This document shows, piece after piece, positions 34,455 through 43,596 of a stretch of DNA of 64,000 nt. The first letter of the stretch is position 1, and the number at the start of each line of letters is the position of its first letter. Made by a program: the position numbers and the translations under genes. The stretch spans positions 3,906,001 to 3,970,000 of the forward strand of contig NZ_JAJJMN010000001.1 in assembly GCF_020905335.1 (NCBI RefSeq), in the 5' to 3' direction. Under the pieces are notes generated by a model that had not been told where the DNA came from, did no database searches, and saw only the letters and a list, made by a program, of their open reading frames with translations. Source of the stretch: Flavobacterium lipolyticum. GTDB lineage: Bacteria > Bacteroidota > Bacteroidia > Flavobacteriales > Flavobacteriaceae.

Positions 34455-36902
34455 TTATATATTTCCAATTCGAATCACATCCGCAAAAATTCCCGATGCG
34501 GTAACGGCTGCACCTGCACCTGCACCTTTGATTAGCAAAGGCTGATCTACGTAGCGATCGGTGTAGAAAAGTACAATATTGTCTTTTCCTTCCAGATTGT
34601 AAAAAGGATGCTCTTTTGGAATGAATTGCAGACCAACACTTGCTTTTCCGTTTTCGAATTGTGCTACATATTTCAATCTGGAATCTTTGCTTACTGCTTC
34701 GTCGTAGATTTTTGAAAAATGAGGAGCATGTTGTGTTAAAGAAGCAAAGAAATCTTCGTTGTTAGTTGTGGCAAGACATTCCGCTGGCAGGAACGATTCG
34801 TTGGTGATGGCGTCAATATCCATTTCGTAACCGCTTTCGCGAATCAGGATCAGGATTTTACGCGCTACGTCGATTCCGCTTAAGTCAATTTTCGGATCTG
34901 GCTCTGTGAAACCTTGTACTCCGGCTTCTTTTACCACATCGTGAAAAGAATTGTCTTTATCGAAATTGTTGAAAATGAAGTTCAGACTTCCGGATAAAAC
35001 CGCCTGAATTTTATGTACTTTATCACCCGAAGCGATTAAGTTTTTCACGGTATCAATAATAGGCAATCCAGCTCCAACATTGGTTTCAAATAAAAATGGA
35101 GCATTGTACTGAAGGGATAAATTCTTTAATTTTTTATAATTATCATAGGCAGATGAACAGGCAATTTTGTTGCAGGTAACCACCGCAATACTTTGTTTTA
35201 AGAAATTTTCGTAGGTTTCAGACACGCTTGCACTTGCAGTAATATCAACAAAGATGCTGTTACGCAAGTTTAGTTCCTTTGCACGGGCGATGAAAGCTTC
35301 TTTATTAGCCTTTTCACCTTGATCTAAAGCCGATTGCCAGTCTTTTAACGAAATTCCGTCCTCTTCAAAAAACATTTTTCTGGAATTTGACAACGCGATC
35401 ACACGAACGTTAATCTTCAAATTATCTTTTAAAAACTTTCTTTGATTGTGAATTTGTTCGATGAATTTTTCACCCACATTTCCAACACCCATCACAAACA
35501 AATTGAGCTGTTTGGTGTTTTCTTCAAAGAAATTTTCGTGCAGCGTATTCAATGCTTTCTTAACATCCCTTTCGTTAATTACAGTTGAGATATTACGCTC
35601 AGAGGCTCCTTGTGCAATAGCACGGATGTTGACATTGTTTTTTCCTAAAGTGCTAAACATTCTACCGCTTAAACCTTGATGATTCTTCATGTTTTCGCCC
35701 ACCAAAGCGATAATGCACAGGTCTTTTTCGACGATACAGGGATCAACTTTATTTTGCGAAATTTCGACTTCAAAGGCTCTGTTGATGGCAGCCTCGGCAT
35801 TATCTGCATCCGAATTCAGGATTCCAATACAAATGGAATGCTCAGAAGAAGCCTGAGTGATAAAAATAACGTTGATTTTTTCCTGGGACAGTACTTCAAA
35901 CAAACGTTTTGACGAACCTGAAACTCCAATCATTCCAGGACCTTCAAGTGTTACCATTGAAATATTATCGATATGACTGATTCCTTTTACAACCGTATCT
36001 TTTGATAAAACCTGATCTGAAATTAAGGTTCCTTCAGCTTCCGGTTCAAAAGTATTTTTGATTAAAATTGGAATGTTTTTTCTTAAAACGGGCTGAATCG
36101 TTGGCGGATACAGCACTTTGGCACCAAAATGTGATAATTCCATAGCTTCCTGATAAGAGATTGTTGCAATAGGGTGGGCCTGTTTAACGATTTTTGGATT
36201 GGCCGTAAACATTCCGTTCACGTCAGTCCAGATTTCTAATTGTTCCGCTTCAAGTGCTCCGGCAACAATAGCAGCGGTATAATCAGAACCTCCACGGCCC
36301 AAGGTAGTGGCGATTCCGTCAAGAGTTTGAGAAATAAATCCCGGAAGAATATTAATTTTAGATTTATTTTCGGCAAAATACGTTCTGATCAATTGGTTGG
36401 AAACTTCAAAATTTACAACCGCTTTTCCAAAGTTATTGTCGGTTTTAATCAGTTCGCGGCTGTCTTTGTAAACCGCATTTTTATCAATTTGCTGATACGC
36501 CTGCGCAATGATGTAAGACGAAAGTAATTCTCCAAAACTTAAAATAGTGTCGGCAGTTCTGGGAGATAACTCACCCAGTAAGAAACAACCGTCTAACAAA
36601 GTTTCTAAATGATTGATGATTCTTTTTACATGGCTCAACAAACTGCTTTGTTCGCTGACCGGGATAAGTACTTTTAAAGTGTCAAGGTGTTTTTTCTCAA
36701 TTTCGCCCACAATTTCTCTGAAGCTTTCGTCATTTGCTGCTGCTTTTGCTGCTGCCAATTGCAGTAAATCAGTGACTTTGCTTAAGGCTGATACCACAAC
36801 AACCAATTGGCTCTGCTTCGATTTTTGATTTATGATTTCGAGAACTAATTTTATATTTTGTGCATTGGCAACCGAAGTTCCGCCAAATTTTAATACTTTC
36901 AT
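34455..36902 (-). CDS. thrA: Bifunctional aspartate kinase / homoserine dehydrogenase
   Basis: 815 residues, full length for the fused ThrA type. The kinase domain begins MKVLKFGGTSVANAQNI, with ATTLGRGGSDYTAAIVAGAL near 200. Two ACT domains span about 310-460 (MIGVSGSSKRLFEVLSQEKI, SGRMFSTLGKNNVNIRAIAQ). The dehydrogenase has a Rossmann start LFVMGVGNVGEKFIEQ near 467, and GFTEPDPKIDLSGIDVARK near 665. It carries the first and third steps from aspartate to homoserine. It heads the thr operon and is preceded by a threonine-rich leader peptide. Confidence 0.97.
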   Translation of the reverse strand: MKVLKFGGTSVANAQNIKLVLEIINQKSKQSQLVVVVSALSKVTDLLQLAAAKAAANDESFREIVGEIEKKHLDTLKVLIPVSEQSSLLSHVKRIINHLETLLDGCFLLGELSPRTADTILSFGELLSSYIIAQAYQQIDKNAVYKDSRELIKTDNNFGKAVVNFEVSNQLIRTYFAENKSKINILPGFISQTLDGIATTLGRGGSDYTAAIVAGALEAEQLEIWTDVNGMFTANPKIVKQAHPIATISYQEAMELSHFGAKVLYPPTIQPVLRKNIPILIKNTFEPEAEGTLISDQVLSKDTVVKGISHIDNISMVTLEGPGMIGVSGSSKRLFEVLSQEKINVIFITQASSEHSICIGILNSDADNAEAAINRAFEVEISQNKVDPCIVEKDLCIIALVGENMKNHQGLSGRMFSTLGKNNVNIRAIAQGASERNISTVINERDVKKALNTLHENFFEENTKQLNLFVMGVGNVGEKFIEQIHNQRKFLKDNLKINVRVIALSNSRKMFFEEDGISLKDWQSALDQGEKANKEAFIARAKELNLRNSIFVDITASASVSETYENFLKQSIAVVTCNKIACSSAYDNYKKLKNLSLQYNAPFLFETNVGAGLPIIDTVKNLIASGDKVHKIQAVLSGSLNFIFNNFDKDNSFHDVVKEAGVQGFTEPDPKIDLSGIDVARKILILIRESGYEMDIDAITNESFLPAECLATTNNEDFFASLTQHAPHFSKIYDEAVSKDSRLKYVAQFENGKASVGLQFIPKEHPFYNLEGKDNIVLFYTDRYVDQPLLIKGAGAGAAVTASGIFADVIRIGNI

Positions 36903-36944
36903 TTTTGATGTTTTTAATAAGGCGCAAAGATTTTTAGTAACAAA

Positions 36945-36970
36945 GGTTCAAAGGTTATCAACTTTGAACC
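36945..36970 (-). other. Second hairpin between the threonine leader and thrA
   Basis: GGTTCAAAG and CTTTGAACC are perfect 9-base arms around an 8-base loop, 43 bases before the thrA ATG. The following bases (UUUGUU) are only weakly U-rich, so it may be a second attenuator or an mRNA-stabilising stem. Confidence 0.5.
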
Positions 36971-37042
36971 GAAACTGAAAACTGCGACTATTTTTTTCTT
37001 TGTAAATGTTTTTTATGTATCCAATAACTCTCTTCTTTTTAG

Positions 37043-37067
37043 AAAAAAAGTACTAGGTAACCTGAGT
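37043..37067 (-). terminator. Candidate attenuator (terminator) of the thr operon
   Basis: On the minus strand ACUCAGG pairs with CCUAGU (one bulged C, UUA loop), followed by AC and seven U. It begins about 20 bases after the leader stop. A competing pairing is possible: GGGUAUAC just after the leader stop codon can pair with GUUACCU, which overlaps the loop and 3' arm. This gives the classical choice between antiterminator and terminator. The stem is short, so the call is tentative. Confidence 0.5.
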
Positions 37068-37087
37068 GATATGTAAAATGTATACCC

Positions 37088-37189
37088 CTAAGGGGTAGTA
37101 ATTGTTGTAGTTGAAATTGTAATAGCAGCGATTGCAACTCTGGTTTGAGTTGTTAGTGTAGAATGATATTTTACGCTGTTACTTTTCAT
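37088..37189 (-). CDS. thrL: Threonine operon leader peptide
   Basis: A 33-codon frame with ATG at 37189 and TAG at 37088-37090, 185 bases upstream of thrA on the same strand. The peptide has 10 threonines and 4 isoleucines, densest at the end (ITISTTTITTP, stop), the same composition and position as the E. coli thrL peptide. A ribosome waiting for Thr-tRNA or Ile-tRNA at codons 23-32 would leave the region after the stop free to form an antiterminator. With ample tRNA it reaches the stop and covers it, allowing the terminator at 37043-37067. The last three codons also sit in a TACCCCTTAGGGGTA palindrome. Confidence 0.85.
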   Translation of the reverse strand: MKSNSVKYHSTLTTQTRVAIAAITISTTTITTP

Positions 37190-37199
37190 TTTGGTTTTT

Positions 37200-37207
37200 C
37201 AAAAGTA
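37200..37207 (-). promoter_or_regulatory. -7 box of the thr operon
   Basis: TACTTTTG on the minus strand matches TAnnTTTG. It ends 10 bases before the leader ATG, so the leader would have a very short untranslated region. No clear -33 element. Confidence 0.4.
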
Positions 37208-37262
37208 CAGTTTTTTATAAAAGTTAAAAATCTTTCCGGTCTTTTTATGAATATTTTAAAAA

Positions 37263-37610
37263 TTCAAAATTCAGCAAATCAATATTGAGCTTTTTGTCAG
37301 AATTGTGTGTATTAAATTGATGGATTCATATAATTATTGAAGCTTATCTTTAAAAGAGATATGATTAATAGTCTGATTTTTAATCTCGAAAAACATTGAA
37401 AAGCGTCATTAGTCTATAAAATCGGTAGGAATTAATTGCTTTTGCTGTTTTCTTGTTAAAAAACAGAGGAGTTCTTTTATGATAAAAAGATGCCCTTGGT
37501 TTTGTCTGATTACTATTGTGAAAAGAGCAAAATCGGGGAATTCGTGAGAATCATTTTTTAATTATTAGGAATAAATGTTGCTTTTTAATATTGATTTGCT
37601 GAATTTTGAA
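37263..37610. repeat. 24-bp inverted pair framing 300 bases upstream of hutH
   Basis: TTCAAAATTCAGCAAATC plus AATATT at 37263-37286 and its exact reverse complement at 37587-37610. The right copy ends 19 bases before the hutH ATG. The 300 bases between contain no gene. The pair could be ends of a small mobile element, or two regulator sites. The 727-base gap 36903-37629 therefore holds the thr leader region, this pair, and otherwise nothing I can name. Confidence 0.75.
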
Positions 37611-37629
37611 GTCTTAAAATTTAAACAGC

Positions 37630-39144
37630 ATGAAAGAAATTCATTATATAAGCACAGAAACCCTAAGTTTAGAAGCTTTACAGGAAATTATTGTCAATCA
37701 AAAAACACTTGAATTATCAGAAGAAGCAAAGGTAAACGTTCAAAAATGTCGTGATTATCTCGATAAAAAAATGGCTTCACATTCTGAACCTATTTACGGA
37801 ATCAATACAGGTTTTGGCTCGCTTTGTAATGTGAAAATTTCGAATGAAAATTTATCGAAACTTCAGGAGAATCTTGTAAAATCGCATGCTTGCGGAACAG
37901 GAGAAGAGGTTCCGGCCGAAATTGTAAAATTGATGCTGTTGCTTAAGATCCAATCGTTGAGCTACGGACATTCAGGAGTTCAATTGCAGACTTTAGAGCG
38001 TTTGGTGGATTTTTACAATAATGATATTCTTCCGGTGATTTATACTCAGGGATCCTTAGGGGCTTCGGGAGATTTGGCACCTTTGGCACATTTATCATTA
38101 CCTTTATTAGGTGAGGGTGAGGTTCTTTTTGAAGGTAAAAAAACAACTGCAGCCGAAGTTTTAAAACATTTTAACTGGGAACCAATTGTTTTACAGTCTA
38201 AAGAAGGTTTGGCTTTATTAAATGGAACTCAGTTCATGAGTGCGTACGGAGCACATATTTTATTAAAAGCATATAAATATTCTTATTTGGCAGATTTGAT
38301 CGGAGCAATTTCATTAGAAGGTTTTGATGGAAGAATTGAGCCTTTTAACGAATTGATCCATTTTATACGTCCTCACAAAGGACAGATTGTAACGGCACAG
38401 CGCCTTACTGAATTTTTGGAAGGAAGCGAAATTATTGCTCAGGAGAAAAAACACGTACAGGATCCGTATTCTTTCCGTTGCATGCCTCAGGTTCACGGTG
38501 CTTCAAAAGACGCCATTGATTACGTTAGAAAAGTATTCAAAACCGAAATCAACTCTGTTACAGACAATCCTAATATCTTCATTGAAGCAGATCAGATTAT
38601 CTCAGGAGGAAATTTCCACGGACAGCCTTTAGCTTTGGCTTTGGATTTTATAGCAATCGCTTTGGCAGAACTAGGCAGTATTTCTGAAAGAAGAACGTAT
38701 CAGTTAATTTCAGGATTGCGTAATCTTCCGGCATTTTTGGTAGATAATCCGGGATTGAATTCAGGATTTATGATTCCGCAATACACAGCGGCAAGTATCG
38801 CAAGTCAGAACAAACAATTGGCTACACCTTCGAGTATAGATAGTATTGTTTCAAGTAACGGACAGGAAGATCACGTAAGTATGGGAGCAAACGGAGCCAC
38901 AAAAGCATTACGTGTTATGGACAACTTAGAGCGTATTTTAGCTATCGAATTGATGAACGCTTCACAGGCGATTGCTTACAGAGAACCTTTGAAATCAAGT
39001 GATTTTATTGAAACATTCTTAAGCAGTTACAGAGAAGTGGTGCCTTTGGTTAAAGAAGACAGAATCCTGCATTATGATATTGAAAAAACAGTTGAATTCC
39101 TTGACAGTTTTCAAATTGAAAACGATTTGTTAACAATGGCTTAA
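37630..39144 (+). CDS. hutH: Histidine ammonia-lyase
   Basis: 504 residues, normal length. The self-cyclising Ala-Ser-Gly that forms the MIO cofactor is at 145-147 (QGSLGASGDLAPLAHLSLPL). Other landmarks are IYGINTGFGSL near 56, KEGLALLNGTQFM near 197, and SFRCMPQVHGA near 285. It converts histidine to urocanate and ammonia. The other hut genes are not in the window. It is followed by the phosphate-transport pair, probably under its own promoter. Confidence 0.97.
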   Translation: MKEIHYISTETLSLEALQEIIVNQKTLELSEEAKVNVQKCRDYLDKKMASHSEPIYGINTGFGSLCNVKISNENLSKLQENLVKSHACGTGEEVPAEIVKLMLLLKIQSLSYGHSGVQLQTLERLVDFYNNDILPVIYTQGSLGASGDLAPLAHLSLPLLGEGEVLFEGKKTTAAEVLKHFNWEPIVLQSKEGLALLNGTQFMSAYGAHILLKAYKYSYLADLIGAISLEGFDGRIEPFNELIHFIRPHKGQIVTAQRLTEFLEGSEIIAQEKKHVQDPYSFRCMPQVHGASKDAIDYVRKVFKTEINSVTDNPNIFIEADQIISGGNFHGQPLALALDFIAIALAELGSISERRTYQLISGLRNLPAFLVDNPGLNSGFMIPQYTAASIASQNKQLATPSSIDSIVSSNGQEDHVSMGANGATKALRVMDNLERILAIELMNASQAIAYREPLKSSDFIETFLSSYREVVPLVKEDRILHYDIEKTVEFLDSFQIENDLLTMA

Positions 39145-39165
39145 CATGGCAAAATAATATTGAAG

Positions 39166-39173
39166 TAATTTTG
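39166..39173 (+). promoter_or_regulatory. -7 box of the PhoU-like/Pit pair
   Basis: TAATTTTG matches TAnnTTTG and is followed by the GC pair common in flavobacterial promoters. It lies 19 bases before the ATG, inside the 48-base gap after hutH. Confidence 0.5.
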
Positions 39174-39192
39174 CACTATCAAAAATATAAAA

Positions 39193-39837
39193 ATGTCAAT
39201 AAACAGTATTTTCCAATTTTTAGTGCCGAAAGACAAGAAATTCTTTCCACTTTTTGAAGAGGCTTCAAGCAATCTAATTGAGTTAGCTTCTAATTTACAC
39301 GAAGCTGTAAACCTTCCATTGAAAGAAAGAGAAGTTCTTTTTCAAAAAATTGATGAGTTAGAGCAAAAAGGAGAAGACATTACACGTCAAACCAATCTTG
39401 AATTGAGTAGAAATTTTATTACTCCATTTGACAGAGAGGATATTCATACATTGATTACTTCAATTGATAACGTTGCCGATTACCTTCATGGTGCGGCAAG
39501 TAGAATGAAATTATATCAGGTAGATAAGATTACAAAGTCAATCAGAAAGATGACCGAAATTAACCTTGAAGCTTGTCAGAACATCGACAGTGCTGTAAAA
39601 GAGTTAAGTAACTTAAAAAACATGAACATTATCAAAGAAGCTTGTGCCAGAATTAATAAATTGGAGAACAAGTCGGATAACGTTTATAACAAAGCAGTTT
39701 TTGAAATTTTTGAAAACGAAACAGACGCAAAAAATATCATTAAGTATAAAGAAGTGTTATCTGTTTTAGAATCAGCAACAGACAAATGTAAGAGTGTTGC
39801 GAACATACTGGAATCTATTTCTGTAAAACATTCTTAA
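39193..39837 (+). CDS. PhoU-like DUF47 protein, Pit accessory protein
   Basis: 214 residues, all-helical, the DUF47 length. Landmarks are PKDKKFFPLFEEASSNLIEL at the start, FITPFDREDIHTLITSIDNV near 75 (acidic metal-binding helix), and a similar acidic patch near 195 (ESATDKCKSVANILESI). In many bacteria this protein is encoded just before a Pit transporter and modulates it. Here the spacing is 31 bases, which fits a two-gene operon. Confidence 0.95.
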   Translation: MSINSIFQFLVPKDKKFFPLFEEASSNLIELASNLHEAVNLPLKEREVLFQKIDELEQKGEDITRQTNLELSRNFITPFDREDIHTLITSIDNVADYLHGAASRMKLYQVDKITKSIRKMTEINLEACQNIDSAVKELSNLKNMNIIKEACARINKLENKSDNVYNKAVFEIFENETDAKNIIKYKEVLSVLESATDKCKSVANILESISVKHS

Positions 39838-39868
39838 TTCAATTTATTTCATTCTGAAGTTATAATTT

Positions 39869-41209
39869 ATGACGCTACTTATAATTATTATAGTATTAGC
39901 TTTAATTTTTGATTACATCAACGGTTTTCATGATGCGGCAAATGCTATAGCGACTGTTGTTGCGACCAAGGTTCTGACGCCTTTTCAGGCCGTTCTTTGG
40001 GCAGCATTTTTTAACTTTCTGGCCTATTGGGTTTTTGGATTTGGTGTTGCCGATACGGTTGCTAAAACAGCGCACACCATGGAAATTAACCTTGTTGTAA
40101 TCCTCGCAGGAGTTATAGCAGCTATTTGTTGGAATTTATTGACTTGGTGGTTAGGGATTCCTTCAAGTTCTTCTCATACGCTGATTGGTGGTTTTGCCGG
40201 AGCAGCAATTGCTCATGCGATCGCTGTACATGGATTTTCAGGTTATGTGGGCGAAGACGGAACAACGCATTACTGGTACGAAATCGTAAGCTGGTACAAG
40301 GCTGGTAAAGAAGGAGCAATGCCTTCAGGAGTACTTATTATTATCGCTTTTATTGTATTGGCGCCATTATTGGGAGCATTGGCTTCTTACTTGATTTCGA
40401 TCTGGTTGTTGAATGCTTCACGTAAAAGTATTGGGCCAAAAATATTTACTGTAGCACTGATGATTGCGACAATCTGGATGGTGAGCAGTTTAATGATTCC
40501 TTATTCAGAGATTGTTGAGCATGGAAAACCACGTTTTGAGTCTCATTTTTGGAGTGTAGCTTTTGATCCGCATAATATTAAATGGTTTTTAGTTGCTTTT
40601 ATCATCTTAACCGTAAGTTTGTTTTGTTTGATATTCAGTAGTTTAAATCTTCATCAGGCAGATGCTGCTTTGAAAAAAATGCAATTATTATCTTCTGCGG
40701 CTTTTAGTTTAGGTCACGGAGGGAATGATTCTCAAAAAGTAATGGGTATTATTGCAGCTGCGGTAGCGGTTTATATCAACACTAATCCTGGTGTACACAT
40801 GGATTCCTGGTTAGATGTTGTTTTGCCAAACGATGATTTAGGGGTAAAAGGAGTAATGCCGGGATGGATTCCTTTGGCTTGTTATTCTGCAATTGCAGCG
40901 GGAACTTTAAGTGGTGGATGGAAGATTGTCAAAACAATGGGTTCCAAAATCACAAAAGTAAGTTCGTTTGAAGGAGTTGCAGCCGAAACTGCAGGAGCTT
41001 TAACGCTTTATTTTACAGAACACTTAAAAATTCCGGTAAGTACAACACATACGATTACGGGTTCTATTATTGGAGTTGGATTAACAAAACGTGTTTCTGC
41101 AGTTCGTTGGGGAGTTACCGTTAGTTTAATCTGGGCATGGATACTAACCATTCCAATTTCAGCAATATTAGCCGGTTTGGTTTACTTTGTATTGAGTGTG
41201 TTTATTTAG
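39869..41209 (+). CDS. pitA: Inorganic phosphate transporter, Pit family
   Basis: 446 residues with about ten membrane segments. The paired PHO-4 signatures are present: DYINGFHDAANAIATVVATK near residue 13 and SLGHGGNDSQKVMGIIAAAV near 280. A second duplicated motif is SSSSHTLIGGFAGAAIAHA near 97 and PVSTTHTITGSIIGVG near 390. It imports phosphate as a metal-phosphate complex driven by protons. It is the second gene of the operon with the DUF47 protein. A strong terminator follows. Confidence 0.96.
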   Translation: MTLLIIIIVLALIFDYINGFHDAANAIATVVATKVLTPFQAVLWAAFFNFLAYWVFGFGVADTVAKTAHTMEINLVVILAGVIAAICWNLLTWWLGIPSSSSHTLIGGFAGAAIAHAIAVHGFSGYVGEDGTTHYWYEIVSWYKAGKEGAMPSGVLIIIAFIVLAPLLGALASYLISIWLLNASRKSIGPKIFTVALMIATIWMVSSLMIPYSEIVEHGKPRFESHFWSVAFDPHNIKWFLVAFIILTVSLFCLIFSSLNLHQADAALKKMQLLSSAAFSLGHGGNDSQKVMGIIAAAVAVYINTNPGVHMDSWLDVVLPNDDLGVKGVMPGWIPLACYSAIAAGTLSGGWKIVKTMGSKITKVSSFEGVAAETAGALTLYFTEHLKIPVSTTHTITGSIIGVGLTKRVSAVRWGVTVSLIWAWILTIPISAILAGLVYFVLSVFI

Positions 41210-41263
41210 TAAAATGATTATTGTAAAATGTGAGATGTAAATCACATTTTCTTAATATATTTT

Positions 41264-41295
41264 AAAGCCGATTTCAATTTGAAATCGGCTTTTTT
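41264..41295. terminator. Strong terminator after pitA
   Basis: AAAGCCGATTTC and GAAATCGGCTTT pair over 12 bases around a 5-base loop, ending in a T run. A weaker hairpin (AAAATGTGA/TCACATTTT, 41225-41250) precedes it. Confidence 0.85.
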
Positions 41296-41363
41296 GTTTG
41301 GTATGATGGGTTGTTTTGAAATTATAATGTATTTATATTTACTCAAAAATAAAGAAATACAGA

Positions 41364-42761
41364 TTGGAAACAGAGCTATTGAATCAGATAGAAAGAATAA
41401 AAAGGAAGTTGATCCTGGCGAAAAATGCAGACAAGGATTTGCAAGTGTTTGGGGCTGACAGTCATAAATATATTGTAAAAGAAACGGTAAATAAAGATAA
41501 AATCTTAGCGTTTGAGAAGGAGTATGATGTACAGCTTCCAGAGGATTATAGAGCATTTTTAGTACACGTTGGCAACGGAGGGATCTCCTATGAGAATTCC
41601 GCTGCAGGACCTGGTTACGGGATATTTCCGTTTGGAGAAAATGTCGACGAATTCGTTTCTGAGAATGCAAAAAAATACCTGAAAGAAGATTGTAAGCTGG
41701 ATCTAACAATGTCTGACTCATTTTGGGAGGATTTAAACAGGATCATAGAAGAAAATGATGAGATTTCGAATGAAGATTTTTATGCTGAATTAGGAAAGAT
41801 ATTTTCGGGATTATTGCCTATCGGTACTCAAGGATGTACTTATTATTACGCTCTTGTTTTAAACGGTGAATGGAAAGGCCGGATTGTTAATGTTGATATC
41901 GAGAGACAGAAACCTTTCTTTGTTTTTGAATCTAATTTTTTAGATTGGTACGAAAGATGGCTTGATGAAATTATTCCCGAAAGTACAATGGCAAAGGAAC
42001 CGGATTTATTTCGCTATACATTAGGAGGATTGTCAGGTTATATTTTAGAAGTGTATTTTTCTACGGAGGATAAAGAAGTTAAAATGGAGTGTTTGAACGG
42101 AGTTTTAAAAAAGAACACTGTAGGGTCTGAAATTCTTACTGTTTTAGAAGAGCAGTATAAGGTAAGCTCAGGAGAAATTCAAAAAACAATACTTCAGGTA
42201 CTTGCTAAGTTTGATTATGAGCGTTCAAAACTTTATTTGCTTGATTTTGCAAAAGAGAATTTACTGGCTGTCTTTCAGTTTGTATTTTGGTACGCAAAAG
42301 ACAAAAGTGCGGACTGGATAGAGGTTATAAAAGCAAATGCTGATACGATTGAAGATGATGAAACCTTTAGATTTTGTACTTATTTGTTAAAAGAAACGAA
42401 GTTGGATTATGGTGAAATTATTGTCCCGTTTATGTTTAATAAAAGTGAAGAAATACGAGTGAGTGCTTATTATGCACTTGGTCAAATGGGTAATAAAAAC
42501 AAGTATCTCAGTGTTTTTATCGAAGGGCTTCAAGATAGTTCAAATAGAGTTATTCATGCAACTTTGCAGGCATTGGATGGGGTAGAGGATAAAAGGCTTT
42601 TAAAGCATTATAAGGCGATTGCAGAAAAATTTCTAAAAGAAAAAGATTATATTCTGGCAAATCTCAATCACAGATTAAAAGCGTATGGTTTGACAAATAA
42701 AACGATTAAGAAAATTAATACTGATTTTGAAACCGATAACCAGGGTAAGGAATTGTATTAA
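41364..42761 (+). CDS. SMI1/KNR4 domain protein with HEAT-like repeats, TTG start
   Basis: 465 residues. The start is TTG at 41364: an in-frame TAA lies at 41325-41327 and no ATG occurs between. Residues about 35-200 form an SMI1/KNR4 domain (AFEKEYDVQLPEDYRAFLVH, GNGGISYENSAAGPGYGIFP, TQGCTYYYALVLNGEWKGRI). From about 215 on, helical pairs resembling HEAT repeats follow (EIRVSAYYALGQMGNKNKYL, SNRVIHATLQALDGVEDKRL). SMI1/KNR4 proteins include immunity proteins of polymorphic toxins, but no toxin gene is adjacent. A role in protein binding is the safest reading. Confidence 0.85.
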   Translation: METELLNQIERIKRKLILAKNADKDLQVFGADSHKYIVKETVNKDKILAFEKEYDVQLPEDYRAFLVHVGNGGISYENSAAGPGYGIFPFGENVDEFVSENAKKYLKEDCKLDLTMSDSFWEDLNRIIEENDEISNEDFYAELGKIFSGLLPIGTQGCTYYYALVLNGEWKGRIVNVDIERQKPFFVFESNFLDWYERWLDEIIPESTMAKEPDLFRYTLGGLSGYILEVYFSTEDKEVKMECLNGVLKKNTVGSEILTVLEEQYKVSSGEIQKTILQVLAKFDYERSKLYLLDFAKENLLAVFQFVFWYAKDKSADWIEVIKANADTIEDDETFRFCTYLLKETKLDYGEIIVPFMFNKSEEIRVSAYYALGQMGNKNKYLSVFIEGLQDSSNRVIHATLQALDGVEDKRLLKHYKAIAEKFLKEKDYILANLNHRLKAYGLTNKTIKKINTDFETDNQGKELY

Positions 42762-42770
42762 TTTTGGAAA

Positions 42771-42807
42771 AAAAAGCTAGTTTCTTTATTGAAACTAGCT
42801 TTTTTTA
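42771..42807. terminator. Bidirectional terminator after the SMI1/HEAT gene
   Basis: AAAAAGCTAGTTTC and GAAACTAGCTTTTTT pair over 14 bases with a 6-base loop. T or A runs lie on both sides, so it can also stop readthrough from the leftward DUF421 gene. Confidence 0.85.
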
Positions 42808-42962
42808 GTAGGGGTTATTCTTTTGAAAATAAATAATCTTTTCCGTACTGTTTCAGAAGTATTTCTTTGTTCTATTTTTCTTCAAGCATAGAAGAATTAC
42901 ATTCGTTGTTGCTCTTCGCATAGCCTAAAGAGTAGCCGTGACAGATGTAAGTATGGTAGGGG

Positions 42963-43481
42963 TTATTTTTGTAAATTCTTTCTATTGTGTTTTCGCTTGT
43001 AATGTGTTTGTTTAAGATTCTGTTTGTCTTTTGAAATAATGCTAATGGTGCCGTCAATTTCAAGCATAGCAAGCTTTACATCAGTTAAATGCTCTAGGCC
43101 ATGTTCGCGCGCCGCTTCTTTTAATTCTTCGTGCGAAATGTCTAGTTTGCTCAAAATTTTAAAATCCAATTCTCCATTATGAATCAGGATTTCAGGTTTA
43201 TCCAGTAGTAAATTGCTGAGACCTTTGTATTTGTGTGTTAGTTTTTTGATGATGTAGTTGATGATAAATAATGCCAATGCAGCAACTAAGCCTCCCCAAA
43301 GACTAGTGTCCGGGCCAACCATGGCATTTTGAACGGAATTACTAATTAATAAAATCAGAATAATATCGGCTGTATTCAATTGTGAAAGCTCTTTTTTTCC
43401 AAAGATTCTCAAAGCGATAGTCATGAAAAAATAGACGGAGAGACTTCTTAAGATAATATCTAAATAGGGAGATAGCATCAT
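42963..43481 (-). CDS. DUF421 membrane protein (YetF-like)
   Basis: 172 residues. Three hydrophobic segments at about 8-24, 37-52 and 60-77 are followed by a soluble domain. The family signatures are RIFGKKELSQLNTADIILIL near 25-45 and KPEILIHNGELDFKILSKLD near 95-115, then SHEELKEAAREHGL. Two ATG codons are adjacent at the start; I took the first. DUF421 proteins are inner-membrane proteins of unknown function. The C-terminal tail (KRKHNRKNLQK) is basic and may lie in the cytoplasm. Confidence 0.9.
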   Translation of the reverse strand: MMLSPYLDIILRSLSVYFFMTIALRIFGKKELSQLNTADIILILLISNSVQNAMVGPDTSLWGGLVAALALFIINYIIKKLTHKYKGLSNLLLDKPEILIHNGELDFKILSKLDISHEELKEAAREHGLEHLTDVKLAMLEIDGTISIISKDKQNLKQTHYKRKHNRKNLQK

Positions 43482-43596
43482 TTCGTTATGATTTGAATTA
43501 AAAAAAAAACTTTGTCAAAGTAAAACCTCAACAAAGTTGCTAAATTAATGCTTAGACATTAGGTCTAAATGAATATTTTTACTGAAAAAGAATCGA

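Noticed and set aside
42872..43072. 66-residue frame overlapping the end of the DUF421 gene
   Set aside because: It overlaps a well-supported gene in another frame and shows no recognisable fold or start signal.
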